Positions 19,301 through 29,900 of a stretch of 64,000 bases of DNA are shown here, one piece after another (within the stretch, counting starts at the first letter, position 1; every line of letters starts with the position of its first letter). Under the pieces are notes generated by a model that worked only from the letters and a program-made list of their open reading frames with translations, was not told the DNA's origin and ran no database searches. The stretch comes from Cyanobacteriota bacterium. GTDB taxonomy: Bacteria; Cyanobacteriota; Cyanobacteriia; PCC-6307; Cyanobiaceae. The DNA is taken from contig JAQCGH010000004.1 in assembly GCA_027620015.1 (NCBI GenBank), forward strand, positions 1-64,000. Direction: 5' to 3'. A program made the translations under genes and the position numbers.

Positions 19301-20761
19301 TTGGTTGCCTCCAAACCGGTTGTCCAGTCGGCTGCAGAACAGCCGTCAGAGCTAGTGGCAGATGCATTTGATCAAAGCTGGATGCTGCGGCTTGAAAGCT
19401 TGCTGGCGAGCGGCAGGGCTGCAGGTGCCGATCTAGTTGAAATTTTCTTGGAGCGCACCGACCACCTCGGTGTGCTGGCTGAACAGGACACCATCACCAA
19501 CGTCAGTCCCGCCTTCGGGATGGGCGCAGGCATCCGAGTGTTCCTGGACGATCGCGATGGCTTTGTCAGCACCAACGACCTGAGTGATAACGGCCTGATT
19601 CAGGCCCTCGAGCAAGCCCTTGGCATGCTCGGCCTTAGTCACAGCAGCAAAACTTCCGGCCCCTTCGGAGGTTTGAAGGTGATGCGCGATTTCGCCATTG
19701 ACAAAATGGATTGGCTTACTAACTGCCCCTCCATAGCTGAAGCAACCTTGAAGCTGCTTGAGGGAACCAGCCGCCTCGAGCATCACGGCAACCACCTACA
19801 GGCCAGGCGCGGCAGTTACTCCCGCGATTGGCAGTCGGTGCTGATTGCTGCCAGTGATGGCACCTTTGCCCGCGACATCCGCCTTCACCAGTCCCTGGGT
19901 TTAAACGTGCTCGCCGCGGACGGGGAGCACCGCGCTGGCCTCGGTCGCCGTTATGGCACATCCGATCGACCCGATGACCTGCGCCAATGGGACGCGGACG
20001 CCGCAGCGCAAGACGTTTGCACGAGTGTTGGCACAATGCTCTACGCCGATTACGTCGAAGCTGGACAGATGCCAGCGGTGCTGGCCAACCGCTTCGGCGG
20101 CGTGATATTTCATGAGGCTTGCGGCCACCTACTGGAAACCACCCAAGTAGAGCGGGGCACCACCCCCTTTGCTGAAAAGGTCGGCCAAGCCATTGCCCAC
20201 GAGGCAGTCACAGCAATTGATGAAGGCCTTAGCGAAGGCGCTTTTGGATCCCTTTCCATGGACGACGAAGGCATGGAGCCCCAGCGCACAGTGCTGATCG
20301 AAAACGGCATTCTCAAGCGCTTTCTCAGCGATCGGGCCGGCGAACTGCGCACAGGACATATTCGCACCGGCAGTGGCCGACGCCAGAGCCATACCTTTGC
20401 CGCCGCCAGCCGCATGCGCAACACCTTCATCGCCGCCGGCCCCCACACCCCCGAGCAGTTGATCAGCTCCGTCGACAAGGGTTTGTATTGCAAATCGATG
20501 GGTGGTGGCAGCGTCGGCCCCACTGGTCAATTCAACTTCGCCGTGGAGGAGGGCTACTTAATAGAAAACGGCCAGCTCACCAAACCGGTGAAAGGGGCAA
20601 CGCTGATTGGCGAAGCCAAGGAGGTGATGCCGCGTATTTCAATGTGCGCCAATGACCTGGAACTAGCAGCCGGGTTCTGCGGCTCCGTAAGCGGCAGCAT
20701 CTTCGTGACCGTTGGCCAGCCCCACATCAAGGTGGATTCGATCACCGTGGGAGGACGCTGA
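19301..20761 (+). CDS. tldD: TldD-type metalloprotease
   Basis: FHEACGHLLETTQVERG (HExxxH), MGGGSVGPTGQFNFAVEEGYLIENG. Start codon uncertain (TTG in track). Confidence 0.88.
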   Translation: MVASKPVVQSAAEQPSELVADAFDQSWMLRLESLLASGRAAGADLVEIFLERTDHLGVLAEQDTITNVSPAFGMGAGIRVFLDDRDGFVSTNDLSDNGLIQALEQALGMLGLSHSSKTSGPFGGLKVMRDFAIDKMDWLTNCPSIAEATLKLLEGTSRLEHHGNHLQARRGSYSRDWQSVLIAASDGTFARDIRLHQSLGLNVLAADGEHRAGLGRRYGTSDRPDDLRQWDADAAAQDVCTSVGTMLYADYVEAGQMPAVLANRFGGVIFHEACGHLLETTQVERGTTPFAEKVGQAIAHEAVTAIDEGLSEGAFGSLSMDDEGMEPQRTVLIENGILKRFLSDRAGELRTGHIRTGSGRRQSHTFAAASRMRNTFIAAGPHTPEQLISSVDKGLYCKSMGGGSVGPTGQFNFAVEEGYLIENGQLTKPVKGATLIGEAKEVMPRISMCANDLELAAGFCGSVSGSIFVTVGQPHIKVDSITVGGR

Positions 20762-20763
20762 CC

Positions 20764-22140
20764 ATGACCCAGCCCACTATCCAGACCCTGAACGCCGAGG
20801 ACCTCAGCAGCCGGCTCCAGCAACTGGCCCAAGGCGCCGGCATCCAGCAGTGGGATCTCGGCGCTTCCTGCAGCACCGACACCTCCGTGCAGGTCGACCG
20901 AGGTGAAGCCAAGCAGATGAAAGGTGCCCAGCGCAGCGCCATCACCTTGCGGGTGTGGAACGGCGACGGCCTGGTTGGTATCACCAGTACCTCAGATCTC
21001 AGCGATACCGGTCTTGCCCGGGCCCTAAGCGGTGCCCGCGAAGCCAGCGACTTTGGCAATGCGGAGGAGACCCCAGCGTTCTCTCCCCTGGCAACCGCAC
21101 CCCTAGCCCCACTAGATCAACCTCTTCATCAACCCCAGCCGATCCTCAGCCTGCTGGACACCCTCAAACAGGCCGAACGGCAACTGCTTGATCGCCACAT
21201 AGCGATATCCACCGTCCCTTACAACGGCCTGGCCCAGCGCAGCAGCGAGCGCCTGTATCTCAATAGTGAAGGGGCCTGCCGCCACCAGAGCCTAACCACC
21301 GCCAGTCTCTACCTCTACGCCAGGGCAGAGGAAGCCGGTCGCAAACCGCGCAGTTCCGGAGCCATGCGCATGGCCTACGGTGCCGCCGAGCTCGACATCG
21401 CCGGCTGCATCGAAGAGGCCGCCGAACGCACTATTGCCCACCTTGACTACGCACCGATTGAAACCGGCTACTACACCTGTGTTTTCAGCCCAGAAGCTTT
21501 CCTAGACCTAATCGGGGCCTTCAGCAGCTTGTTTAATGCCAGGGCCGTTCTGGATGGGGTGAGCCTCAGCCGCCGCGACTCCCTAGGCGAGAGCGTGGCC
21601 GTGCCTTTTCTGAGCATCCGCGACAACGGCCTGCACCCAGGCAATGTTGGCGCATCTGCCTTTGATGGCGAGGGCACCCCCACCGCCCCCCTAGATCTAG
21701 TGGCTGCCGGCATGCTGAAAAACTTCTTGCACTCGGAGGCGACGGCCCGAGCATTTGGTGTGGCGCCCACCGGCCATGCCGGCATGGGTGCAAAGGTGTC
21801 GGTAGGTGCCGATTGGTTCGAGATTGGGGTTACCCCAAATAGCGATGGCGGCCAGCAGGATCTAGACCGCTTAAACCATTCCGGACCCGTAGTTGTGATC
21901 GACTCCCTGTCGGCCCTGCATGCCGGAGTAAAAGCCAGCCAGGGTTCTTTCTCCTTGCCCTTTGACGGCTGGTTGGTTGAGGGTGGAGTCAGTCGCTCGA
22001 TCGAAGCTGCCACCGTCGCCGGCGACATCCGCACAGTGATGAAGGCGATCGTTGGCTTTGAAGGCGTGGCAAAAATCACCCCAGATGGCCTTTGCCCTTA
22101 CGTCTGGGTGGAAGGGCTGTCGATCACCGGCGAGGCCTGA
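20764..22140 (+). CDS. TldD/PmbA (TldE-like) family protein
   Basis: Paralogous to tldD; LSIRDNGLHPGNVGASAFDGEGTPTAPLDLVAAG; three nt after tldD. Confidence 0.85.
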   Translation: MTQPTIQTLNAEDLSSRLQQLAQGAGIQQWDLGASCSTDTSVQVDRGEAKQMKGAQRSAITLRVWNGDGLVGITSTSDLSDTGLARALSGAREASDFGNAEETPAFSPLATAPLAPLDQPLHQPQPILSLLDTLKQAERQLLDRHIAISTVPYNGLAQRSSERLYLNSEGACRHQSLTTASLYLYARAEEAGRKPRSSGAMRMAYGAAELDIAGCIEEAAERTIAHLDYAPIETGYYTCVFSPEAFLDLIGAFSSLFNARAVLDGVSLSRRDSLGESVAVPFLSIRDNGLHPGNVGASAFDGEGTPTAPLDLVAAGMLKNFLHSEATARAFGVAPTGHAGMGAKVSVGADWFEIGVTPNSDGGQQDLDRLNHSGPVVVIDSLSALHAGVKASQGSFSLPFDGWLVEGGVSRSIEAATVAGDIRTVMKAIVGFEGVAKITPDGLCPYVWVEGLSITGEA

Positions 22141-22150
22141 TCATCTGTCC

Positions 22151-23188
22151 TTGAAGATCCTCTTTTGGGGCACCCCCGCCTACGCGGTGCCCAGCCTTGA
22201 TGCGCTTGTGGCAGCAGGGCAAGAGCTGGTGGGGGTGGTGACCCAGCCAGATCGACGGCGGGGGCGGGGCAAGGGTTTACTGCCAAGTCCGGTCAAGGCC
22301 CGCGCCCTGGACCTAGGCCTTCCGGTGTTTACTCCGGAGCGTATCCGCCGCGATCAATCCTGCCAGCAACAACTGGCCGCTCTAGGAGCAGATCTATCGG
22401 TGGTGGTGGCATTTGGTCAGATCCTGCCGCCAGAGGTGCTGGCCCAGCCCCCTCTGGGCTGCTGGAATGCCCACGGCTCCCTACTGCCTAGGTGGCGTGG
22501 CGCTGGGCCGATCCAGTGGTGCCTGCTGCAGGGCGATAGCAGCACTGGCGTAGGGATTATGGCTATGGAGGAGGGCCTAGATACCGGGCCGGTGCTGCTG
22601 GAGCGCAGCCTCTCCATTGGCCTGCTGGAAAACGCCCAGCAACTGGGGCAGCGTCTGGCCCAGCTCAGCGCCGAGCTGCTGGTAGAGGCACTACCGCGCA
22701 TCGAAGCCGCCAAAACGGGCCCAGAAGCCGAACGGCTGGCTCGGCTGGGGGTTCGTGCCCAGGAAGCAGTGGGTATCAGCTATGCCCGCATGCTCACCAA
22801 GGAAGACTTACTAGTCGAATGGAACCAGTCGGCTCTGGAAATTCATCGCCAGGTAATGGGTCTATACCCAGGCGCCGTCACCCAATGGCAGGGCAAGCGG
22901 CTAAAACTTCTAGCCACCGAACCCTTGGTTGACAGGCTTGCTTCTCAACTGAGCTCAGATGCCCGCTGCTTACTGGCAACTCCGTCGGCATATTCATCGG
23001 CGTTGTCGGAAGCGGCGGCACCCGGAACCGTGTTGGCGCTTGCTGCCGATGCGGGTCTGGTGGTTAGTACTGCTGGCTGCCCCCTGCTGGTGCGAGCAGC
23101 CCAACTTGAAGGCAAGTCAACTACCCAAGGCCTGAGCCTGCTGCAGCAACTGGGCTGCAAAGCAGGTGATCAATTTGGAATCCCTTAG
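22151..23188 (+). CDS. fmt: Methionyl-tRNA formyltransferase
   Basis: LKILFWGTPAYAVPSLDAL, CWNAHGSLLPRWRGAGPIQWCLLQGD; likely TTG start at 22151. Confidence 0.92.
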   Translation: MKILFWGTPAYAVPSLDALVAAGQELVGVVTQPDRRRGRGKGLLPSPVKARALDLGLPVFTPERIRRDQSCQQQLAALGADLSVVVAFGQILPPEVLAQPPLGCWNAHGSLLPRWRGAGPIQWCLLQGDSSTGVGIMAMEEGLDTGPVLLERSLSIGLLENAQQLGQRLAQLSAELLVEALPRIEAAKTGPEAERLARLGVRAQEAVGISYARMLTKEDLLVEWNQSALEIHRQVMGLYPGAVTQWQGKRLKLLATEPLVDRLASQLSSDARCLLATPSAYSSALSEAAAPGTVLALAADAGLVVSTAGCPLLVRAAQLEGKSTTQGLSLLQQLGCKAGDQFGIP

Positions 23189-23286
23189 GCCCAACTTACG
23201 TTCTTTGCAATTAGGGCTACCTCTCTTTTCGACGCATTGGAACGCAAAAGAGCGAGCTCCAATCTGCCAAGGCAACTGGTTAATCC

Positions 23287-23532
23287 TCAGGGCAAGCCCG
23301 CAGACAGGGGAGGTGCAACCGCCTTGCGGTGAATGGCATGCAGCCCCTCTAATTGGTTGTGTACAGACAACAGTTGGTCGCGGATGTGCTGGCTGTTGTC
23401 GATGCGCCCCAGGGCCAGCAGCATCGACTCAATCTGAACCTTGCAGTCGATAAGGACACGGCATTCAGGGGATCCTGGCTCGTAGGACATAGGGCGGAAA
23501 ATCAACCACTCCATCTCAGCTGAGACAGCCAT
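23287..23532 (-). CDS. Small hypothetical protein
   Basis: ORF-track frame trimmed to internal Met (MAVSAEMEWLIFRPMSYEPGSPECRVLIDCKVQIESMLLALGRID...); the upstream part overlaps the helicase in another frame. Confidence 0.4.
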   Translation of the reverse strand: MAVSAEMEWLIFRPMSYEPGSPECRVLIDCKVQIESMLLALGRIDNSQHIRDQLLSVHNQLEGLHAIHRKAVAPPLSAGLP

Positions 23533-23584
23533 TAGCCGGTGTGTCCATTGCTGCGTTAGGACGAGATCAATAGAACTAGCTAGA

Positions 23585-25057
23585 TCAGCGCCCAGAGCTA
23601 TAGCGACCCCGGCGGCCCCCATCGCTGCTGCTGCGGGAAGGTCCTGCTGGGGGGCCACCACGGCGAGCACCACCCCTCCCCTTGCCCCTACCACCGCTGA
23701 GATCCAGGGGTGGAGCTGAGAGCACCTTTGGCTCAAAACCCGGCACCTCCAGACGCGGCAGGCGGGTGCCGATCATGCGCTCAATTGCGCGCAGTAGCTC
23801 ACTTTCCTCTGCTGCCACAAGGGAAATTGCATGGCCGTTGTGGCCGGCCCGTCCGGTGCGACCGATCCGGTGTACATAGTCCTCAGCCTGATTAGGAAGG
23901 TCAAGGTTGACCACGTGGGGTAGCTGGTGAATGTCAATGCCTCGGGCCGCCAGGTCGGTGGCCACCAGGACCCGCAAAGAACCAGCCTTGAAGTCGGCCA
24001 GGGCTCGGGTGCGAGCTCCTTGGCTCTTATTGCCATGGATAGCCGAGGCCGACATTCCCTCGCGGGTAAGCCGCTCGGCCATGCGGTTGGCACCGTGCTT
24101 GGTTCGCGAAAACACCAGAACCTGCTGCCAGTTATTGCTGCTGATCAGGTGACTGAGTAGATCCGCCTTGCGATCCATGTCGCAGGGATGCAGTAGGTGC
24201 TCAACCGTGGGAGCAGTGCGGTTTTCGGGAGTGGCTTGGAGCTGCACAGGGTTATGCAGAAGACCGGTGGCGAGGCGCCGAATATCCCCTGAGAAGGTGG
24301 CTGAGAAGAGCAGGTTTTGACGTTTAAGGGGCAGCAAAGCCAAAATCTTCTGGATATCGCGGATGAAGCCCATATCCAGCATCCGATCTGCCTCATCGAG
24401 CACCAAGATCTCGACTCGGTCGAGCCGCAGTGCTTTCTGCTGGAAGAGGTCCATCAGCCGGCCTGGGGTGGCCACCAGCACGTCAGTGCCGCGCTGCAGC
24501 CTGGAAATTTGGGGATTCACCTTGACCCCGCCGAAAACAACGTCGCTGCGCAGATCTAGATAGCGGCCGTAAGCCCGCACGCTTTCGCCAATCTGGGCTG
24601 CAAGCTCGCGGGTGGGGGTCAGTACAAGGGAGCGCACAATGCCAGCGCGGGCGTGCGGGCCGTGGCGCAGCCGCTCCAGCATTGGCAAGGTGAAACCGGC
24701 GGTCTTGCCCGTGCCGGTCTGGGCCGCTGCCATCACGTCGTGACCCGCCAAAACCGCCGGTATGCACTGGCCCTGGATCGGTGAAGGCTTGGTGTAACCC
24801 TTTTCGGTTACCGCCTTCAAGATCGGCTCACCCAACCCAAACGACGCAAAATCGAGCAGCTCAGTGGCATCGCCGCTGTGCGCATCAACGACCACCGCGG
24901 CGGCGCTTAGATCGGCGATAGCGGTATCGGATTGTAGAGAGGGTTGACGAATTACAGGTGGTGCGTGAATTCCCACCCTAGGGACCAGCGAAGTGGCTGC
25001 AGCGCTCGCATGGGCCATCGGGAAGCACGGCACAGCGCAGTAGCGGGCTGCGGGCAT
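23585..25057 (-). CDS. DEAD-box RNA helicase (RhlE-like)
   Basis: [39 protein letters not shown] motifs. Confidence 0.92.
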   Translation of the reverse strand: MPAARYCAVPCFPMAHASAAATSLVPRVGIHAPPVIRQPSLQSDTAIADLSAAAVVVDAHSGDATELLDFASFGLGEPILKAVTEKGYTKPSPIQGQCIPAVLAGHDVMAAAQTGTGKTAGFTLPMLERLRHGPHARAGIVRSLVLTPTRELAAQIGESVRAYGRYLDLRSDVVFGGVKVNPQISRLQRGTDVLVATPGRLMDLFQQKALRLDRVEILVLDEADRMLDMGFIRDIQKILALLPLKRQNLLFSATFSGDIRRLATGLLHNPVQLQATPENRTAPTVEHLLHPCDMDRKADLLSHLISSNNWQQVLVFSRTKHGANRMAERLTREGMSASAIHGNKSQGARTRALADFKAGSLRVLVATDLAARGIDIHQLPHVVNLDLPNQAEDYVHRIGRTGRAGHNGHAISLVAAEESELLRAIERMIGTRLPRLEVPGFEPKVLSAPPLDLSGGRGKGRGGARRGGPPAGPSRSSSDGGRRGRYSSGR

Positions 25058-25325
25058 TGAAACGGCAATCGGGGTTGCCTATCACCCACTGGTTTTGCCA
25101 CCAGCGGGCATCGGTGGGCTGGCGCTGGGGCTTCACCTGCAGAGCGACGCTGGCAAGTTCGTATAAGCCATTTCGCAATTGATAACGGTGTCGCCGCTGC
25201 AAAACCAGAAAACTGCGGCCGCCAGCCTCAAGCCAGCGGCCAGGATGAGGCACCTCAGCCAGCACTGGTACCTCAAGCCAATCGAGCAGACGATCGCTGC
25301 CGATCTGGCGCAGCTCCACCCTCAT
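24978..25325 (-). CDS. Conserved cyanobacterial protein (DUF6464-like)
   Basis: [57 protein letters not shown]...[16 protein letters not shown] C-terminus; ATGA overlap with terC stop. Confidence 0.6.
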   Translation of the reverse strand: MRVELRQIGSDRLLDWLEVPVLAEVPHPGRWLEAGGRSFLVLQRRHRYQLRNGLYELASVALQVKPQRQPTDARWWQNQWVIGNPDCRFNARSPLLRCAVLPDGPCERCSHFAGP

Positions 25326-26071
25326 GACTTGAACGGTTTCGTCACTAAGGGAATGCGCACCGAAAAGCCCCAGACAAAAAGGGCAGCCACCAGCAGCAGC
25401 AGAAGCCACTCCGGCGGCACTACCTGGGGAAAGCCCAGGCGCACCAGCAGCCGAATGCCTACCAAACCCACCGCAAGATAGCCGGCCGTTTCCAAATGCT
25501 TATAGACCTCAAGCCAACGAATAAACAGCTCGGCGGTGAGTCTGAGGGCAATAACTCCGATCACCCCACCGGCCATCACCAGCCACAGCCGATCACTGAC
25601 TGCTACCGCTGCAGCCACGCTATCAAGCGAAAAAGCCAGATCGGTAAGGGCCAGGGTGGCCACAATTGATCCAAGTCCGGCGTGGTGCAGCGAGCCGGAC
25701 TTCTCAACCTCGTGGCCGGTCTCGCCGGCCCCCTCTTCGGGCTCAGACCACACCAGCAGAAGGTGGCGACCGCAAAGCCACATCAAATAGGACGCCGCCG
25801 CCAATTGCAGCGGCCAAAAGTTGAGCACCCAGCGAGCGGCCACGATCAACCCAAGCCGGAACACCAGGGCCAGGGCCAGGCCGAGATTCAGGGCCTGGCG
25901 CTGACGGGCCGGATCCTCCAGGCCCCGGGCAATCGCCGCCAGGGCAATGGCATTGTCGGCGGAGAGCACCGCCTCTAGAGCTACCAATAGGGGCAGCAGC
26001 AACAGCACCTCACGCCACTGGTCTGCCTGATTCAGCAGGGGGGTTAGGGATTGGATCGACTCCGCTTCCAT
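25322..26071 (-). CDS. TerC-family integral membrane protein
   Basis: VALEAVLSADNAIALAAIARGL, LTDLAFSLDSVAAAVAVSDRLW TerC motifs. Confidence 0.85.
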   Translation of the reverse strand: MEAESIQSLTPLLNQADQWREVLLLLPLLVALEAVLSADNAIALAAIARGLEDPARQRQALNLGLALALVFRLGLIVAARWVLNFWPLQLAAASYLMWLCGRHLLLVWSEPEEGAGETGHEVEKSGSLHHAGLGSIVATLALTDLAFSLDSVAAAVAVSDRLWLVMAGGVIGVIALRLTAELFIRWLEVYKHLETAGYLAVGLVGIRLLVRLGFPQVVPPEWLLLLLVAALFVWGFSVRIPLVTKPFKS

Positions 26072-26113
26072 AAGCTGCAGCGGGTCAAGATGAGTTCACT
26101 CTAGAAAGTTGGG

Positions 26114-26830
26114 TTGGAGCATCCGTTGAGCGAGCCGAATTTCAACGTCCAGCTGCTCCATGTCGAAGCAGGCAGCAGAGTAGTGCTGGTGCAAATAAGT
26201 CGTGATGGCCAGGTAATCGACTCGGCACTGGGCGAAGCGTCGACAGCCGAGGCTGCAGAAGACCGAGCCCGCCAACGCCTTGGTGAGCACCTACCAGTTG
26301 CCGCAACCCCCACATCGAGCGCCCTCATACCCGTTAGGGGTATTAATGCGCCCACCCAGGTTGAGCCCAAAGCTCAAGCCGATCACCCAGCGGCGCCCAG
26401 TCACCCGCCTGCCCAGGCGATCGAAGAACCGCCGATCGACCCCGATGATTGGAGCAGCGAATTAGCACGACTAGATTTACAACTGCAGCGGCTCGGCTGG
26501 AATCGCGAGCAGGAGGCCATTTATTTAGATCGAGTATTTGGTCACCCCAACCGCAACCGCCTCACCAGCTATGGGGACCTGCTGGCCTACCTACAGGCCC
26601 TGGAGGGCTTTGACGATGGCAGCGACCCCGCCAGCGCGCCACCCCCCCTACGCCGCAAGGAATTACTCAGCCAATGTGAGGAGCTGCTTAGCCAGTTGCA
26701 GTGGGATCCAGGCCAGGGTCGTGCCTTCCTCGAGCAACACTTCGCGTTAGCCAGCCGCCAACTACTTAGCGATAGCCAACTATTGCAATTCAATATGTTG
26801 CTTGAAAGTGAGTGGCTCGCCCGCAATTAG
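26114..26830 (+). CDS. Hypothetical protein with two degenerate tandem helical repeats in the C-terminal half
   Basis: LQRLGWNREQEAIYLDRVFGHPNRNRLTSYGDLLAYLQALEG aligns to LSQLQWDPGQGRAFLEQHFALASRQLLSDSQLLQFNMLLES. Confidence 0.65.
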   Translation: MEHPLSEPNFNVQLLHVEAGSRVVLVQISRDGQVIDSALGEASTAEAAEDRARQRLGEHLPVAATPTSSALIPVRGINAPTQVEPKAQADHPAAPSHPPAQAIEEPPIDPDDWSSELARLDLQLQRLGWNREQEAIYLDRVFGHPNRNRLTSYGDLLAYLQALEGFDDGSDPASAPPPLRRKELLSQCEELLSQLQWDPGQGRAFLEQHFALASRQLLSDSQLLQFNMLLESEWLARN

Positions 26831-26991
26831 GAGCCAGGGCTGCAGCACCCGGCCAAACTCAACAGAGCACCTAGCTACCACCCTGGGCTTGTACGCAGCG
26901 TGCGTGCTGCCAGTGAAGCGGCAATCGACGTCAATCAACACCATCTGGTGCCAGTTGCGAAGATCAGAGTCTGCTGAGATTCCCTGAACCC

Positions 26992-29900
26992 ATGCCCCTC
27001 ACCTCCCTGGTGCGCCAGCTGCAGCAGGTGCCCCTCACCGGGGAGGTTTTGCTCCGTCTGCAGCGGGCCGACCGCCTGCGGCTTAGTGGAGCGGGGCGCA
27101 ATGCCCGGGCCCTCGTGAGCAGCGCCCTCGCCGGAGCAGCCGCGGCACCCTTACTGGTGCTGGTTCCAACCCTTGAAGAAGCTGGCCGCTGGGCGGCACT
27201 GCTAGAGCTGATGGGTTGGAAAAGCTGCCAGCTCTACCCCACCAGCGAAGGTAGCCCCTACGAACCATTTGACCCCACCAGCGAAATCACCTGGGGCCAA
27301 TTGCAGGTACTCAGCGAACTACTAGATGCCCCCCGCCGCCTGGCAATCGTAGCTACGGAAAGGGCCCTGCAGCCCCACCTGCCGCCTCCCGAAACCTTGC
27401 AGGCGCAGTGCCTCAGCCTTCGCAAGGGCGACACGATCGATCTTGAACAGCTTGCAACCAGGCTCAGCCGGCTGGGCTACGAACGGGTGCCCACCATTGA
27501 GCAGGAGGGCAGCTGGAGCCGGCGCGGCGACATCGTTGATGTATTTCCAGTGAGTGCGGAGCTGCCCGTGAGGTTGGAGCTGTTTGGCGAAGAGCTAGAG
27601 AAACTGCGGGAATTCGATCCCGCCTCCCAGCGCTCGCTAGACGCCATTGAGGTGGTGCGGCTCACACCCACCGGCTACGGACCCCTAATCGCCGATGCCT
27701 TGCGCGAGTCGATGCCAAACGGTCTAGAGCGCCTACTCAGCCCTGAGGCCCTCGAGCAGCTACTCGAAGGTGGCACCCCGGAGGGAATGCGGCGGCTGAT
27801 GGGCCTGGCCTGGCAGCAGCCTGCATGCCTACTGGATTATTTGCCTCCCAACACCTTGATCGCCATCGATGAGCGGCGCCACTGCCTATCCCATGGAAAG
27901 CAGTGGTTTGAGCATGCCTGCGACCACTACGCCGACGTGGTGCAGGAGCTGGAACTAGAAGCCAGCGCGGCGCCAACGATCCTGCCGCCGCTCCTGCATC
28001 GTCCCGCGGCAGACGCCCTGGAGCAGGCGGAGGTGTTTGCCGGTTTCGATCTGGCCGAGCTGCACGAAACAGACCAGCACCCCAACAGCTTTGACCTGTC
28101 CTCTCGCTCAGTGCCTGCCTACCCCAATGCCTTCGGCAAGCTGGCCGGGCTGGTAAAGGGCTTTGTGGCCGAGAAAGCCACTGTCTGGCTGCTCTCGGCC
28201 CAACCCAGCAGGGCGGTGGCGCTGCTGGAGGAACACGAATGCATCACACGCTTCGTGCCCAATCCCACAGACTTTCCGGCCATCGACCGACTGGTGGAGC
28301 AGGCCACTCCAGTGGCTCTTAAAACCAAGGGCACTGCCGAGCTGGAGGGGCTACAGCTACCAGCCTGGCGGCTGGTGCTGATTACCGACCGGGAGTTCTT
28401 TGGTCAGCACGCCCTGGCTGCCAGCGGCTACGTGCGCCGTCGCCGTAAGGCTGCTAGCCGCACCGTGGATCCGGGCAAGATGCAGCCGGGCGATTTCGTG
28501 GTGCATCGCAATCACGGTGTCGGCAAGTTTCTGAAGCTGGAAAAATTGGCGATCGGCGGCGAATCCCGCGACTACCTTGTGGTGCAATACGCCGACGGCT
28601 TGCTTCGGGTTGCCGCCGACCAGCTTGGCAGCCTCGGCCGGTACCGGGCCAGCACCGATGCGCCTCCAGAACTAAATCGCATGGGCGGCACGGCCTGGGC
28701 TAACGCCAAGGTGCGCGCCAAAAAAGCCTTGCGGAAGGTGGCGATGGATCTGGTCAAGCTCTACGCCGAACGCAACCAAGCAGCTGGATTCGCTTTCCCC
28801 GCCGACGGCCCCTGGCAGCACGAGCTCGAAGATTCCTTTCCTTACGAACCCACCCCCGACCAGGTAAAAGCAATCGCCGATGTCAAGCGGGATATGGAGC
28901 AACCCCAGCCGATGGACCGGCTGGTGTGCGGCGACGTGGGCTTCGGCAAAACGGAGGTGGCGATCCGGGCAATCTTCAAGGCGGTCACGGCTGGCAAACA
29001 GGTGGCGATGCTGGCCCCCACCACGGTGCTGGCGCAGCAGCACTGGCGCTCCCTTTCGGAACGCTTTGCGCCCTACCCGATGAAGGTAAGCCTGCTAAAC
29101 CGCTTCCGCACCACTGCCGAACGCAAAACAATCCTGGAAGGATTGGGCGAAGGCACCGTGGATGTGGTGGTGGGCACCCACCAGCTGCTCTCCAAAAGCA
29201 CCGGTTTTAAGCAGCTGGGTCTGTTGGTGGTCGATGAGGAGCAGCGCTTTGGTGTCAACCAGAAAGAAAAAATCAAGGCGCTGAGGAAAGACGTAGACGT
29301 GCTCACCCTCTCCGCCACACCGATCCCTCGCACTCTGTATATGAGCCTTTCCGGCGTGCGGGAGATGAGCCTTATCACCACACCACCGCCGCTGCGAAGG
29401 CCGATCAAGACCCACCTGGCCGCCCTCGATGAAGAGACGGTGCGCAGCGCCATCCGTCAGGAGCTCGACCGCGGCGGCCAGATTTTTTACGTGGTGCCGA
29501 GGGTGGACGGTATCGAAGATGTAGCTTCTGGCCTGCGGCTAATGATCCCAGGCTTGCGGCTGCTTGTGGCCCATGGTCAGATGGCAGAAGGCGAGCTGGA
29601 GAGCGCCATGGTGGCCTTCAACGCCGGCGAATCGGACCTAATGCTCTGTACCACGATCGTGGAGAGCGGCCTCGACATCCCCCGTGTGAACACGATCCTG
29701 ATCGAGGACGCCCACAAGTTCGGGCTGGCGCAGCTTTATCAGCTGCGGGGCCGGGTGGGTCGAAGCGGTATCCAGGCCCATGCCTGGCTGTTTTATCCAG
29801 GCAATGCCTCCCTCAGCGAAGCGGCACGGCAGCGGCTGCGAGCGATTCAGGAATTCGCCCAGCTGGGATCTGGCTATCAGCTAGCAATGCGCGATATGGA

